DNA of 64,000 nt from Massilia sp. Leaf139. GTDB taxonomy: Bacteria > Pseudomonadota > Gammaproteobacteria > Burkholderiales > Burkholderiaceae_D. Below are positions 33,736 through 42,184 of this stretch, piece after piece. The stretch is taken from NCBI RefSeq assembly GCF_001424165.1, contig NZ_LMOJ01000025.1:516134-580133 (forward strand), written 5' to 3'. The first letter of the stretch is position 1, and each line of letters starts with the position of its first letter. Position numbers and translations under genes: made by a program. The notes below the pieces were generated by a model. The model saw only the letters and a list, made by a program, of their open reading frames with translations, had not been told where the DNA came from and did not search any database.

Positions 33736-34832
33736 GCTTCCTCTTTCATGGTGATGGCGAGACCATCGGCCTCGCGTGCGAAGTCGGCCAGCGCCAGCAG
33801 CCCGAGGCACGGTAACGCTCCGGCCTCGAACGGCACGCTGGCAGCCAGGCGCCGCACCAGCGCGGCGGCGGCCAGGGTCGGCACGAAGGGGCCGTCGCCC
33901 CGCGCCGCAACCAGCGACCAGCGGCGCCCGATGGCGGCGCCGTCGGCCGCCACTCCCCTCACTTCGACGTGCATGGCGCCGGCATCCGAGCCGCAGTGCC
34001 GGAACCAGTCGGCCATGCGCTTGAGCAGCGGCGCATGCTGCGCCCAGTCGCGCACCAGGCCGCGCTCGGCCAGCAGCGCCATCGCGTTCATCCCGCGGTG
34101 CAGGAAGGCCAGTTCGAGGCCGGCGCCAAAGCGCACCGGTGGAGATCCGGCAAAGCGCGGGCCGAGCAGCACCAGGTCGGGCACGTTGCAGGGCGACAGC
34201 AGACGGCGGCCGACCGGCGCCGGGTAGGCGTGCGCTCGGGTCGTGCGCCAGCCGATGGCGCCGCCGGGCAGCGGCTTGCCGCAATAGCCGAGGATGGCGC
34301 GCACGGTGGACAGGCCGCGCTCGGTGCGGTTGCCGGGGCTGATGCCGATGTCGATGCCGCTCACGCGCGCCATGCCGGCGGCCAGGGCGTCGGCGGCCGC
34401 GCCCGACAAGGCGGGAACCGAGCTGGCGCCGCTGGTCACGAGCACGCCGGCGCGCACGGCGGCATCGTCCAGGGTCTTGATGCCGGCCACGAAATCGCGG
34501 CCGTCGGCCAGGTCGATGTAGTGGGCGCGCGCGGCGATGCAGGCTGCGGCCACGCGGTAGTCCTGGCCCTGGAAGGGGCCGGCGGTGTGGATGACGGCAT
34601 CGAGGCGCAGCGCCGCCAGTGCCGCGGGCAGGGAGGGGTCTTCGATGTCGAGCGCCAGGGCGTCGAGTGGCGAGGCGGCATTCGGACGCAGCTTGTCGAC
34701 CAGGGCTTGCGCCATGGCCAGGGAACGGCCGGCGACCAGGATGTGCAGGGTCGGCTGGCGTGAGAGGAGGGTGGCCAGGCGGGTGCCGAAGAAGCCGTAG
34801 CCGCCGATGATCAGGACGCGAAAGGTGCTCAT
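33732..34832 (-). CDS. Saccharopine-dehydrogenase-like NAD(P)-binding protein
   Basis: The protein has 366 aa with an N-terminal Rossmann fold VLIIGGYGFFGTRLA (about 6-20). A substrate domain follows, with HTAGPFQGQDYRVAAACI and HYIDLADGRDFV, as in the trans-acting enoyl reductase/saccharopine reductase group. Its partner, the DUF4166 gene, overlaps by 4 bp. These pairs occur in many proteobacteria. The reaction is unknown; a redox step on a lipid or amino-acid derivative is possible. Confidence 0.83.
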   Translation of the reverse strand: MSTFRVLIIGGYGFFGTRLATLLSRQPTLHILVAGRSLAMAQALVDKLRPNAASPLDALALDIEDPSLPAALAALRLDAVIHTAGPFQGQDYRVAAACIAARAHYIDLADGRDFVAGIKTLDDAAVRAGVLVTSGASSVPALSGAAADALAAGMARVSGIDIGISPGNRTERGLSTVRAILGYCGKPLPGGAIGWRTTRAHAYPAPVGRRLLSPCNVPDLVLLGPRFAGSPPVRFGAGLELAFLHRGMNAMALLAERGLVRDWAQHAPLLKRMADWFRHCGSDAGAMHVEVRGVAADGAAIGRRWSLVAARGDGPFVPTLAAAALVRRLAASVPFEAGALPCLGLLALADFAREADGLAITMKEEA

Positions 34833-34889
34833 GCGTAGGGGTATAGCACGGGTCGTGTACCGAAAGATAGGGGCGGTTGATCGAGCGGT

Positions 34890-34922
34890 GAACTGCGTGG
34901 GCGCCCCGTGCCCACGCATGAC
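34890..34922. repeat. GGGCGCCCC-type palindrome
   Basis: TGCGTGGGC and its complement (34894-34902 and 34910-34918) enclose GCCCCGT. It lies in the 107-bp gap between the VWA gene end and the saccharopine-like gene start. Confidence 0.7.
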
Positions 34923-34939
34923 GTGTGCCGGCCCGCGGC

Positions 34940-36112
34940 TTACTTGCTGAGCAGCCGCATCGCCCGCTCCAGCCCCTCCAGCGTCACCGGAAACATCCGG
35001 TTGCTCATGATCTGGCGGATGACGGCGATCGACTGGCGGTACTGCCACAGGTGTTCCGGCTCCGGATTGAGCCAGGCGAACTTGGGAAAAGCCTTGCAGA
35101 AGCGCGCCAGCCATTCGGCGCCGGCTTCCTCGTTGTTGTATTCGACCGAGCCGCCCGGCGCCAGCACCTCGTAGGGGCTCATGGTGGCGTCGCCGACGAA
35201 AATCAGGCGCGTGTCGTTCGGGTATTTGCGCAGCACGTCCCAGGTGTCGAAGCGCTCGGCGTGGCGGCGGCGGTTGTTCTTCCACAGGTAGTCGTAGACG
35301 CAGTTGTGGAAGTAGTAGAACTCCATGTTCTTGAATTCGCTCTTCGCCGCCGAGAACAGTTCCTCGGTGCGCTCGATGTGGTCGTCCATGCTGCCGCCCA
35401 CGTCCAGCAGCATGACCACCTTGATGCGGTTCTTGCGCTCGGGCTGCATCTTGATGTCGAGGTAGCCGGCGTTGCTGGCCGTGGCGCGCACCGTTTCGTC
35501 GAGCGCGAATTCATCGAGCGCGCCGGTGCGGGCGAAGCGGCGCAGGCGGCGCAGGGCGACCTTGATGTTGCGCGTGCCCAGTTCGCGCTCGTCGTCGTAG
35601 TCCTTGTACGAGCGCTGATCCCATACCTTGACCGCCGTGCGATTGCGGCCGGCGCCGCCGATGCGGATGCCTTCCGGGTTGGTGCCGCCATGCCCAAAGG
35701 GAGACGTGCCGCCGGTGCCGATCCACTTGCTGCCGCCTTCGTGGCGTTCCTTCTGTTCCTTCAGCAGTTCGCCCAAGCGATCCATCAGCCTGTCGTAGCC
35801 GAATTTTTCCAAAGCCGCCTTCTGCTCGGGCGTCAGTTCGCGCTCCATGCGCTTGATCAGCCAGTCGAGCGGGATCTCGCCCTTGCTCGTGTCGAAAACG
35901 GCCTCGATGCCCTTGAAATAACTGCCGAAGGCACGGTCGAACTTGTCGAAATGGGCCTCGTCCTTCACCATCACCAGGCGCGCGAGATAATAAAACTCGT
36001 CGAGGGAAGGGGCGATGACGCTCTTTTCCAGGGCCTCGAGCAGGGTCAGGAATTCCTTGATCGAGACCGGGACTTTTGCGCTGCGCAGCGCGAAGAAAAA
36101 GTCGATCAGCAT
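34940..36112 (-). CDS. VWA-domain protein (CoxE-like)
   Basis: The protein has 390 aa. An N-terminal helical part (about 1-220) comes first, with a Gly-rich stretch (GGTSPFGHGGTNPEG). The von Willebrand A domain follows from about 225: the MIDAS motif reads LLDVGGSMDDH where DxSxS is usual, so one Ser is Gly. It is the third gene of the MoxR-GNAT-VWA set, 0-1 bp after the GNAT gene. MoxR/VWA pairs act as chaperones that insert metals or remodel protein complexes. The target here is unknown. Confidence 0.88.
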   Translation of the reverse strand: MLIDFFFALRSAKVPVSIKEFLTLLEALEKSVIAPSLDEFYYLARLVMVKDEAHFDKFDRAFGSYFKGIEAVFDTSKGEIPLDWLIKRMERELTPEQKAALEKFGYDRLMDRLGELLKEQKERHEGGSKWIGTGGTSPFGHGGTNPEGIRIGGAGRNRTAVKVWDQRSYKDYDDERELGTRNIKVALRRLRRFARTGALDEFALDETVRATASNAGYLDIKMQPERKNRIKVVMLLDVGGSMDDHIERTEELFSAAKSEFKNMEFYYFHNCVYDYLWKNNRRRHAERFDTWDVLRKYPNDTRLIFVGDATMSPYEVLAPGGSVEYNNEEAGAEWLARFCKAFPKFAWLNPEPEHLWQYRQSIAVIRQIMSNRMFPVTLEGLERAMRLLSK

Positions 36113-36703
36113 TTACGTGCTCGCGTGCCGTGTCAGTTGATAGTGCAGGTGGCTTTTGATCTCGTGCCATTCGCCGCGCACGATGCTGTACATGACGGTG
36201 TCGCGCACGGTGCCGTCGCGGCGCGCGCCATGGTGGCGGATCACGCCGTCCTTTTTCGCGCCCAGCCGCTCGATGGCCTTTTGCGAGGCGTAATTAAAAT
36301 TATCGGTACGGAAGCCGACGACGGCGCAGCCGAGCGTGTCGAAGGCGTGCGAGAGCAGCAGCAGCTTGCAGCTGGTGTTCACATGGCTGCGCTGGACGCT
36401 CCTGGCGTACCAGGTGTAGCCGATCTCGACCCGGTCGACCTCGGGCAGGATGTCGTGGTAGCTGGTCGTGCCGAGCACGGCGCCGCTGGAAGAATCGACC
36501 ACGGCGAAGGCGACGCGGTTGGGCGTTTCCAGCGCGGTGTGCACATAGGCCTGGGTGCGGTGTGGTTCCGGCACCGAGGTCACGCGCAGGTTCCATAGTT
36601 CGCCGTCGGCGGCGGCCAGGCGCAGGCCGTCGACGTGCTCGAGGCTCAGGGGTTCGAGACGCACGCCGTTGAATTCGAGCGCGGCCGGCTCCACGTGAAT
36701 CAC
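36113..36703 (-). CDS. GNAT N-acetyltransferase (RimJ/RimL-like)
   Basis: The protein has 196 aa. It fits the RimJ/RimL subgroup: VRLEPLSLEHVDGL at the start, GTTSYHDILPEVDRVEIGYTW, the acetyl-CoA loop around QRSHVNTSCKLLLL and the late KAIERLGAKKDGVIRHH. It overlaps the MoxR gene by 4 bp and abuts the VWA gene, so all three are one operon. A substrate, probably a protein N-terminus or a small amine, cannot be told. Confidence 0.85.
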   Translation of the reverse strand: MIHVEPAALEFNGVRLEPLSLEHVDGLRLAAADGELWNLRVTSVPEPHRTQAYVHTALETPNRVAFAVVDSSSGAVLGTTSYHDILPEVDRVEIGYTWYARSVQRSHVNTSCKLLLLSHAFDTLGCAVVGFRTDNFNYASQKAIERLGAKKDGVIRHHGARRDGTVRDTVMYSIVRGEWHEIKSHLHYQLTRHAST

Positions 36704-37554
36704 CGGTTCATCCTCGACATCGACAGCAGGCGCTCGAACAGGTGCACGTCCTGCTCGTTCTTCAGCAGCGCGCCGTGCAGCGGCGGCACCACGGTTTTAT
36801 TGTCCTTGCTGTGCAGGGCTTCGGCCGGGATGTCCTCGGCCATCAGGAGCTTGAGCCAATCGAGGAATTCCGAGGTCGATGGCTTCTTCTTGATGCCCGG
36901 GATATCGCGCACATCGTAAAAACTCTGGAGCGCGGCGGCCAGCAGTTCCTGCTTCAGGCGCGGGTAGTGCACCTTGACGATGTCGGCCATCGTCTCGCGA
37001 TCCGGGAATTTGATGTAGTGGAAGAAGCAGCGGCGCAGGAAGGCGTCCGGCAGTTCCTTTTCGTTGTTCGAGGTGATGATCACCAGCGGGCGGTGCTTGG
37101 CCACGACCATCTCGCGCGTCTCGTAGACGTAGAACTCCATGCGGTCGAGTTCGCGCAGCAGGTCGTTGGGGAATTCGATGTCGGCCTTGTCGATCTCGTC
37201 GATCAGCAGCACCACCGGCTCCGGCGCGGTGAACGCCTGCCACAGCACGCCCTTGACGATGTAGTTGTGGATGTCGCGCACGCGTTCGTCGCCGAGCTGG
37301 GAGTCGCGCAGGCGCGAGACGGCGTCGTATTCGTACAGGCCCTGCTGGGCCTTGGTGGTCGACTTCACGTGCCACTGCAGGAGCGGCATGTCGAGCGCGG
37401 CGGCCACTTCCTCGGCCAGCATGGTTTTGCCGGTGCCGGGTTCGCCCTTGATCAGGAGCGGGCGCTGCAGCGTGAGGGCCGCGTTCACGGCCAGTTTCAG
37501 GTCGCTGGTCGCGACATAGCTTTCGGTGCCTTCGAAGCGGGGTTGGGCTTGCAT
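36700..37554 (-). CDS. MoxR-family AAA+ ATPase
   Basis: The protein has 284 aa. Walker A is GEPGTGKTMLAEEV (about 37-44). Walker B is VVLLIDEIDKAD (about 113). Sensor 1 is VIITSNNEKELPDAFLRRC, with the arginine finger just after. The C-terminal lid is helical. MoxR ATPases remodel complexes together with VWA proteins. It is the first gene of the three-gene operon. Confidence 0.92.
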   Translation of the reverse strand: MQAQPRFEGTESYVATSDLKLAVNAALTLQRPLLIKGEPGTGKTMLAEEVAAALDMPLLQWHVKSTTKAQQGLYEYDAVSRLRDSQLGDERVRDIHNYIVKGVLWQAFTAPEPVVLLIDEIDKADIEFPNDLLRELDRMEFYVYETREMVVAKHRPLVIITSNNEKELPDAFLRRCFFHYIKFPDRETMADIVKVHYPRLKQELLAAALQSFYDVRDIPGIKKKPSTSEFLDWLKLLMAEDIPAEALHSKDNKTVVPPLHGALLKNEQDVHLFERLLSMSRMNR

Positions 37555-37741
37555 ACGCGTCTATCGTGAAGAGGGAAATCCCGAGTATATGCCAGAACGG
37601 CGGGCACGTCCGGCGCCCCGCACGACGTTGGTAGACTGCAATCTTTTGTTGGGCTAGAATCAACAGCTTGGTAGTACTGAATTAGATTCAAGGCTTTTTG
37701 TGCGGTAGCGGTATTCGATTAAAAATTTTGCGATTCCCACC

Positions 37742-38077
37742 ATGAAAAAACTTTTGGCAGTACTCGTTCTGGCAGCCACTGCCGGCTCCGCAGGTGCAGC
37801 GGACGTCGTCGGCAATCCGAAGGCGGCGCAGAGCAAGATCGAAATGTGCATCGGTTGCCACGGCATCCCCGGCTACAAGGCCAGCTTCCCCGAGGTCTAC
37901 CAGGTGCCGATGATCGGCGGCCAGTCGGCCAAGTACATCGAAGCCGCACTGCACGCCTACAAGAAGGGCGACCGCAAGCATCCGTCGATGCGCGGCATCG
38001 CCACCAGCCTGTCGGATCAGGACATCGCCGACGTCGCCGCCTATTATTCGCAGCAGAACGCCCAGAGCCGCAAGTAA
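37742..38077 (+). CDS. Cytochrome c, c553-like (first of a pair)
   Basis: The protein has 111 aa with a signal peptide (about 1-20). The heme site is EMCIGCHGIPG (about 37), and a distal Met is likely in VYQVPMIGG or HPSMRGIA. It is exported and folded in the periplasm, where it carries electrons. The next gene follows by 11 bp and encodes a second cytochrome, so the two form one transcript. The partner complex is unknown. Confidence 0.88.
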   Translation: MKKLLAVLVLAATAGSAGAADVVGNPKAAQSKIEMCIGCHGIPGYKASFPEVYQVPMIGGQSAKYIEAALHAYKKGDRKHPSMRGIATSLSDQDIADVAAYYSQQNAQSRK

Positions 38078-38088
38078 GGAACCACGCC

Positions 38089-38439
38089 ATGAAAAAAACG
38101 ATCATCGCGCTGGTTCTCGGCGCCGTTTCCCTTGCCGCTACGTCCGCGTTCGCAGCCGACATCAAGCGCGGCGAGGAGCTGACCAAGAAGTACAACTGCG
38201 CCTCCTGCCACGGCGCCGACTATAATAAGCCGATCGACCCGAGCTATCCGAAGCTGGCCGGCCAGCACGCCGACTACATCGCGCACGCCCTGGCGGCCTA
38301 TAAACGCGGCGGCGACAAGGCCAACGGCCGCGCCAACCCGATCATGGCCGGCTTCGCCAAGCCGCTGTCGAACCAGGACATGGCCGACATCGGCGCCTAT
38401 CTGCACAGCCTGCCGTCGCAGCTGGTGGTGCGCAAGTAA
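38089..38439 (+). CDS. Cytochrome c, c553-like (second of a pair)
   Basis: The protein has 116 aa with a signal peptide (about 1-22, AFAAD). The heme site is YNCASCHGADYN (about 36-40), and the distal Met is likely in NPIMAGFAKP. It is a close relative of the upstream gene, arisen by tandem duplication. AAGGAACC precedes the ATG. Hairpins follow its stop. Confidence 0.9.
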   Translation: MKKTIIALVLGAVSLAATSAFAADIKRGEELTKKYNCASCHGADYNKPIDPSYPKLAGQHADYIAHALAAYKRGGDKANGRANPIMAGFAKPLSNQDMADIGAYLHSLPSQLVVRK

Positions 38440-38487
38440 GCCGTTGAGAGTCCGTCCGGTTCGCGCCGGACACTGAACACTATTCGG

Positions 38488-38536
38488 ATCCCCCGGATGC
38501 CGCCGCCAGGCGCATCCGGGGGATTTTATTTTTTGT
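38488..38536 (+). terminator. Terminator-like hairpin directly before sulP
   Basis: A perfect 13-bp stem ATCCCCCGGATGC (38488-38500 and 38512-38524) with an 11-nt loop is followed by TTTATTTTTTG. A smaller hairpin (GTCCGG-TTCGCG-CCGGAC, about 38455-38472) precedes it. The T-run ends at 38534, and the sulP ribosome site GTGGAG begins at the next base. Confidence 0.9.
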
Positions 38537-38548
38537 GGAGCTTTTATC

Positions 38549-40045
38549 TTGCAGTCCGCCTATCTGAAAACCAATCTGCTCAGCGGCCTCACCGTCGCCC
38601 TGGCGCTGGTGCCCGAAGCGATCGCCTTTGCGCTGGTCGCCCACGTGTCGCCGCTCACCGGCCTGTACGCGGCGGTGCTGGTGTCCTTCATCACCTCGGC
38701 CTTCGGCGGACGGCCCGGCATGATCTCGGGCGCGGCCGGCGCGCTGGCCGTCGTCATGGTGGCGCTGGTGGTCGAGCACGGCGTGCAGTACCTGTTCGCC
38801 GCCATCGTGCTGATGGGCGTGCTGCAGATCCTGTTCGCGCTGGCGCGGCTCGGCAAATTCATCCGCATGGTGCCGTATCCGGTCATGCTCGGCTTCGTCA
38901 ACGGCTTGGCCCTGGTGATCTTCATCGCCCAGTTCGGCCACTTCAAAGTGGACGGGCAGTGGATGGCGGGCGCCGAACTGTTCACGATGCTGGGGCTGGT
39001 GGCCGCGACCATGGCCGTCATCTACCTGACCCCGCGCATCACGAAAGCGGTGCCGGCGACCCTGGCCGGCATCCTGGTGGTGACCGGCGTGGCCGCGCTG
39101 CTGGGCATCGAATCGAAGACCGTGGGCGACCTCGGTGCGATTGGCGGCGGCCTGCCCAGCTTCGCGGTGCCAAACGTGCCCTTCAACCTGGAGACCCTGC
39201 GCATCGTGTTCCCCTACGCGCTGGTGCTGGCCGGGGTCGGCCTGATCGAGTCGCTGCTGACCCTGACCCTGGTCGACGAGATCACGGACACGCGCGGCCA
39301 GCCGAACCGCGAATGCATGGCGCAGGGCGCGGCCAACGTGGTGACGGCCTTCTTCGGCGGCATGGGCGGCTGCGCCATGATCGGGCAATCGATGATCAAC
39401 GTGAACAACGGCGCCTACGGCCGCCTGTCGGGCATCGCCGCTTCCCTGTTCCTGCTCTCCTTCATCCTGTTCGGCTCGCACTGGATCGAGCAGATTCCGC
39501 TGGCCGCGCTGATCGGGGTGATGTTCGTGGTCTGCGAAAAGACCTTCGAGTGGGGGACGTTCCGCATGATCGGCAAGGTGCCGCGCGCCGACACGCTGGT
39601 GGTCGTGCTGGTGGCGGCGATCACCCTGGTCTTCGACCTGGCAGTGGCCGTGCTGGTCGGCGTGATCGTCTCGGCCCTGGTCTTCGCCTGGCAGCACGCC
39701 AAGCAGGTGCGGGCGAGTACCAAGGTCGATGCCCAGGGCTGGAAGGTGTATGAGGTGGAAGGGACGCTGTTCTTCGCCTCGGTCGCGCCGTTCAACGCGC
39801 TGTTCGCGCCGAAGGAGGATCCGCAGGACGTGGTGCTCGAATTCCGCCGCGCGCGCGTGGCCGACCATTCGGCGATCCAGGCGATCGACGCCCTGGCCGA
39901 GCGCTATCGGGCACTCGGCAAGCGCCTGCACCTGCGCCACCTCAGTCCCGACTGCCGCGAGCTGCTGGAGCAGGCCCGCGACATGATCGAGGTGAACGTG
40001 CTGGAAGACCCGCGCTACCGGGTCGCGGACGACAAGCTGGGTTGA
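38549..40045 (+). CDS. SulP-family anion transporter
   Basis: The protein has 498 aa starting at TTG 38549, with GGAG 8 bp upstream. About 12-14 membrane helices cover residues 10-400, with the family stretch LVPEAIAFALVAHVSPLTGLYAA and GGMGGCAMIGQSMINVNNG. A STAS domain (about 420-498, VLEFRRARVADHSAIQAIDAL) closes the protein. Family members import sulfate, bicarbonate or dicarboxylates. The start lies right behind the terminator-like hairpin. The last base abuts the next gene, convergent with it: both stops share TGATCA. Confidence 0.92.
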   Translation: MQSAYLKTNLLSGLTVALALVPEAIAFALVAHVSPLTGLYAAVLVSFITSAFGGRPGMISGAAGALAVVMVALVVEHGVQYLFAAIVLMGVLQILFALARLGKFIRMVPYPVMLGFVNGLALVIFIAQFGHFKVDGQWMAGAELFTMLGLVAATMAVIYLTPRITKAVPATLAGILVVTGVAALLGIESKTVGDLGAIGGGLPSFAVPNVPFNLETLRIVFPYALVLAGVGLIESLLTLTLVDEITDTRGQPNRECMAQGAANVVTAFFGGMGGCAMIGQSMINVNNGAYGRLSGIAASLFLLSFILFGSHWIEQIPLAALIGVMFVVCEKTFEWGTFRMIGKVPRADTLVVVLVAAITLVFDLAVAVLVGVIVSALVFAWQHAKQVRASTKVDAQGWKVYEVEGTLFFASVAPFNALFAPKEDPQDVVLEFRRARVADHSAIQAIDALAERYRALGKRLHLRHLSPDCRELLEQARDMIEVNVLEDPRYRVADDKLG

Positions 40046-41596
40046 TCAGTCGCCCAGGCTGGCGAAGCTCTGCCCGGTGTCGGCGCAGCTGGTTTTCAGC
40101 TGCGCGTCGGTCGCCCTGGCCGGCTCGGCCTGGCCGTGTGCGCGCTGCCAGTCGCCGATCGAGGACAGCGCGGAGCAATAGCGCTCCTTGCCCTGCCTGC
40201 TTCCCTTGTCATGGTCGGCCGCCTGCGCCAGCAGCTTGTCGGCCGCGAGCGTGCCCAAGTAAAAATCGGCGACCGGCTTCGGCCATTCGTTCTTTTCGCT
40301 GCGCGCAAAGGCGGCGGCCAGTTCGGTCTTCGCCAGCTCGGCCTGGCCGGTCTTGACGCGGGCGATGTAGAGCGTCAGGGCGGCATCGCGTTCGGCGGGC
40401 AGCTTGTCGAGAGCGGCGCGCAGGCGCGGGATGGCGGCCGCATACTCGCGGCGCGCGACCATGCGTTCGCCGGAGCGCAGCATGGCGTGCGGGCTGCCGC
40501 CGGCGGCCGCCTTTTCCAGCCAGCTGGCCGCCAGTTCGGCGTCGCGCGTCACGCCCTTGCCGCGGCTGTAGGCGGAGGCCAGGGCCAGCTGGGCATCGGG
40601 GTTGCCGCCATTGGCTTCGGCCACGACCCAGGGCTCGAGCTTCGTGCCCTGGCTGAAGGGGTCGCCGCCGACATAGGAAAAATACAGCTTGTTCTGGCTC
40701 ATCGCGAACAGCACGCGGTGGGCGCGCAGGAAGTCGGCGCCGAGCGTCACGTCAGCGCCGCCCATGCCCGAGTTCTCCACGGCGATGTCGGCGTTCTGCA
40801 CGACTTCGTCGCCGATCTGGAAGCTCTTGACGGTCGCCAGCCAGCGCGAGGTCGTATAGCTGCCCACGCCGACCAGATCCACGCCGCGCTTGACGTCGGG
40901 CGTGTCGTAGGCGATGCCGGCGCGCCTGGCGCCGTCGGTGCTGATCAGGCTGACGACGGCGCCGGTGTCGATCATCGCTTCCAGTTCGACGCCGTTGATC
41001 TTGACGGCGAAATGCGGATTCATGTGGTGCTGGTTGTGGCGGCGCAGCGGAATGTCCTGCGCGTTCCCGCCCCAGTAGCCGAGGAAGGTATTGCCGCATT
41101 TTTCGGGGACGAAGAAGGTCAGCTCCTTGGTCGCCAGCGAGAGTTCCATGTCGGTCTGGAACAGGGCCGGCGCGCCCAGGATGCCCTCGTACGATGGGCT
41201 GTCGCCGAAGGTGCCCAGCACCGGCATGCTGCTGCGCCCCGCGCGGATCGGACCGACGGTGAACTCCTCGACCTTCGTCGCGTAGATCGGCGAGGTGCCG
41301 CCGATGCCGGTCGCGCGCTCGCCGGTATCGTAGAGCCGCAGGCCGCGCCGTTCGGTGCCGGTGCGGGTCATGACGGTCGCGTAGGCGCCCGTGTCGACCA
41401 GCAGCTCGGCCGGCGTGCCGTTGATCGTGCCCTGGGTCGTGATGGCCAGGCCCGGGCCGCTGTAGCGCAAGGCCAGCTTGCCGATCGGCGTGTAGCTGCA
41501 CTTGGCCGGCTCGGCCGCTGCATGGGCGAGGGGGAACAGGGCGCAGCTGGCGCCGACAATCAGGCGCGTGAGCGCGCGGCAAGGGATCGGGTTCAT
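40046..41596 (-). CDS. Exported double-retropepsin protein with Sel1/TPR tail, copy 1
   Basis: The protein has 516 aa. The signal peptide (about 1-27) is followed by a retropepsin-like domain with LLVDTGAYATV (catalytic Asp about 68). A second such domain follows, with AMIDTGAVVSL (Asp about 210). A short conserved block (GADFLRAHRVLFAMSQ) comes next, then Sel1-like repeats (about 325-370) and TPR-like helices to the end. Cys pairs near residue 33 and at about 480 and 505 are kept in the paralogs. Retropepsins normally need two subunits, each giving one DTG; here one chain carries both. It is separate from the other three (DUF1841 lies between) and more diverged. Confidence 0.86.
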   Translation of the reverse strand: MNPIPCRALTRLIVGASCALFPLAHAAAEPAKCSYTPIGKLALRYSGPGLAITTQGTINGTPAELLVDTGAYATVMTRTGTERRGLRLYDTGERATGIGGTSPIYATKVEEFTVGPIRAGRSSMPVLGTFGDSPSYEGILGAPALFQTDMELSLATKELTFFVPEKCGNTFLGYWGGNAQDIPLRRHNQHHMNPHFAVKINGVELEAMIDTGAVVSLISTDGARRAGIAYDTPDVKRGVDLVGVGSYTTSRWLATVKSFQIGDEVVQNADIAVENSGMGGADVTLGADFLRAHRVLFAMSQNKLYFSYVGGDPFSQGTKLEPWVVAEANGGNPDAQLALASAYSRGKGVTRDAELAASWLEKAAAGGSPHAMLRSGERMVARREYAAAIPRLRAALDKLPAERDAALTLYIARVKTGQAELAKTELAAAFARSEKNEWPKPVADFYLGTLAADKLLAQAADHDKGSRQGKERYCSALSSIGDWQRAHGQAEPARATDAQLKTSCADTGQSFASLGD

Positions 41597-41681
41597 GCTT
41601 TAAATTCTAAAAGAAAAATTTGATTTAAAGCAATCTATTTTGACAACAATTCGGAGGCTCTTGCGATCCGGAACACGATAC

Positions 41682-41706
41682 AAAAAATGCGGCCTCGGCC
41701 GCATTT
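41682..41706 (-). terminator. Intrinsic terminator of the DUF1841 gene
   Basis: Perfect 10-bp stem AAATGCGGCC with a 2-nt loop. On the minus strand six T follow. It starts 22 bp past the DUF1841 stop. Confidence 0.88.
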
Positions 41707-41727
41707 CTGTATCAAGTTCGGGGGCGC

Positions 41728-42156
41728 TCAGCGCGTCGCGCGTCGCCGCACGCACTCGATATACGCCTCGGTATCGGGCGGGACGCCGTTGCGCTGCGAT
41801 TTCCAGATCATCTCGCCCAGGCATTCCATGATCTCGTGGTCGGCATCGTGCTTGCCGATGCGGGCGACCAGCAGGTCGTGCGCCGCCTTGATGCCGCGCG
41901 GCTGGTCGATCGACACCTGCTCGGCGATCGACAGGTGCATCGACAGGTGCAGAAACGGATTCGGCTGGCCGCCCTCGACCGAATAGTCGCGCGCGACGGC
42001 TTCGTCGGCGTCCATCAGGGCGTCGTGGTATTCGGGATGCTGGACGATCCAGTCGGCGGCGATGGCGTCCATCGGCGTGAGGACTTCGCCGGCGCGCTGC
42101 TTGCGCCAGGCTTCGCAGAAGAAGCGGCGCACGTCGTGCGAGGAGGGTGTGAACAT
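41728..42156 (-). CDS. DUF1841 protein
   Basis: The protein has 142 aa, the full family length. It shows RRFFCEAWRKQRAGEVLTPM, HPEYH, the strongly conserved PFLHLSMHLSIAEQ (His-rich helix) and IMECLGEMIW. The family is limited mostly to beta/gammaproteobacteria and has no known function. The ribosome site is weak. It separates retropepsin copy 1 from the tandem copies 2-4 and ends in its own terminator. Confidence 0.88.
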   Translation of the reverse strand: MFTPSSHDVRRFFCEAWRKQRAGEVLTPMDAIAADWIVQHPEYHDALMDADEAVARDYSVEGGQPNPFLHLSMHLSIAEQVSIDQPRGIKAAHDLLVARIGKHDADHEIMECLGEMIWKSQRNGVPPDTEAYIECVRRRATR

Positions 42157-42184
42157 GGGAAGTGGCAGAACGGTGAAGTGGCCG

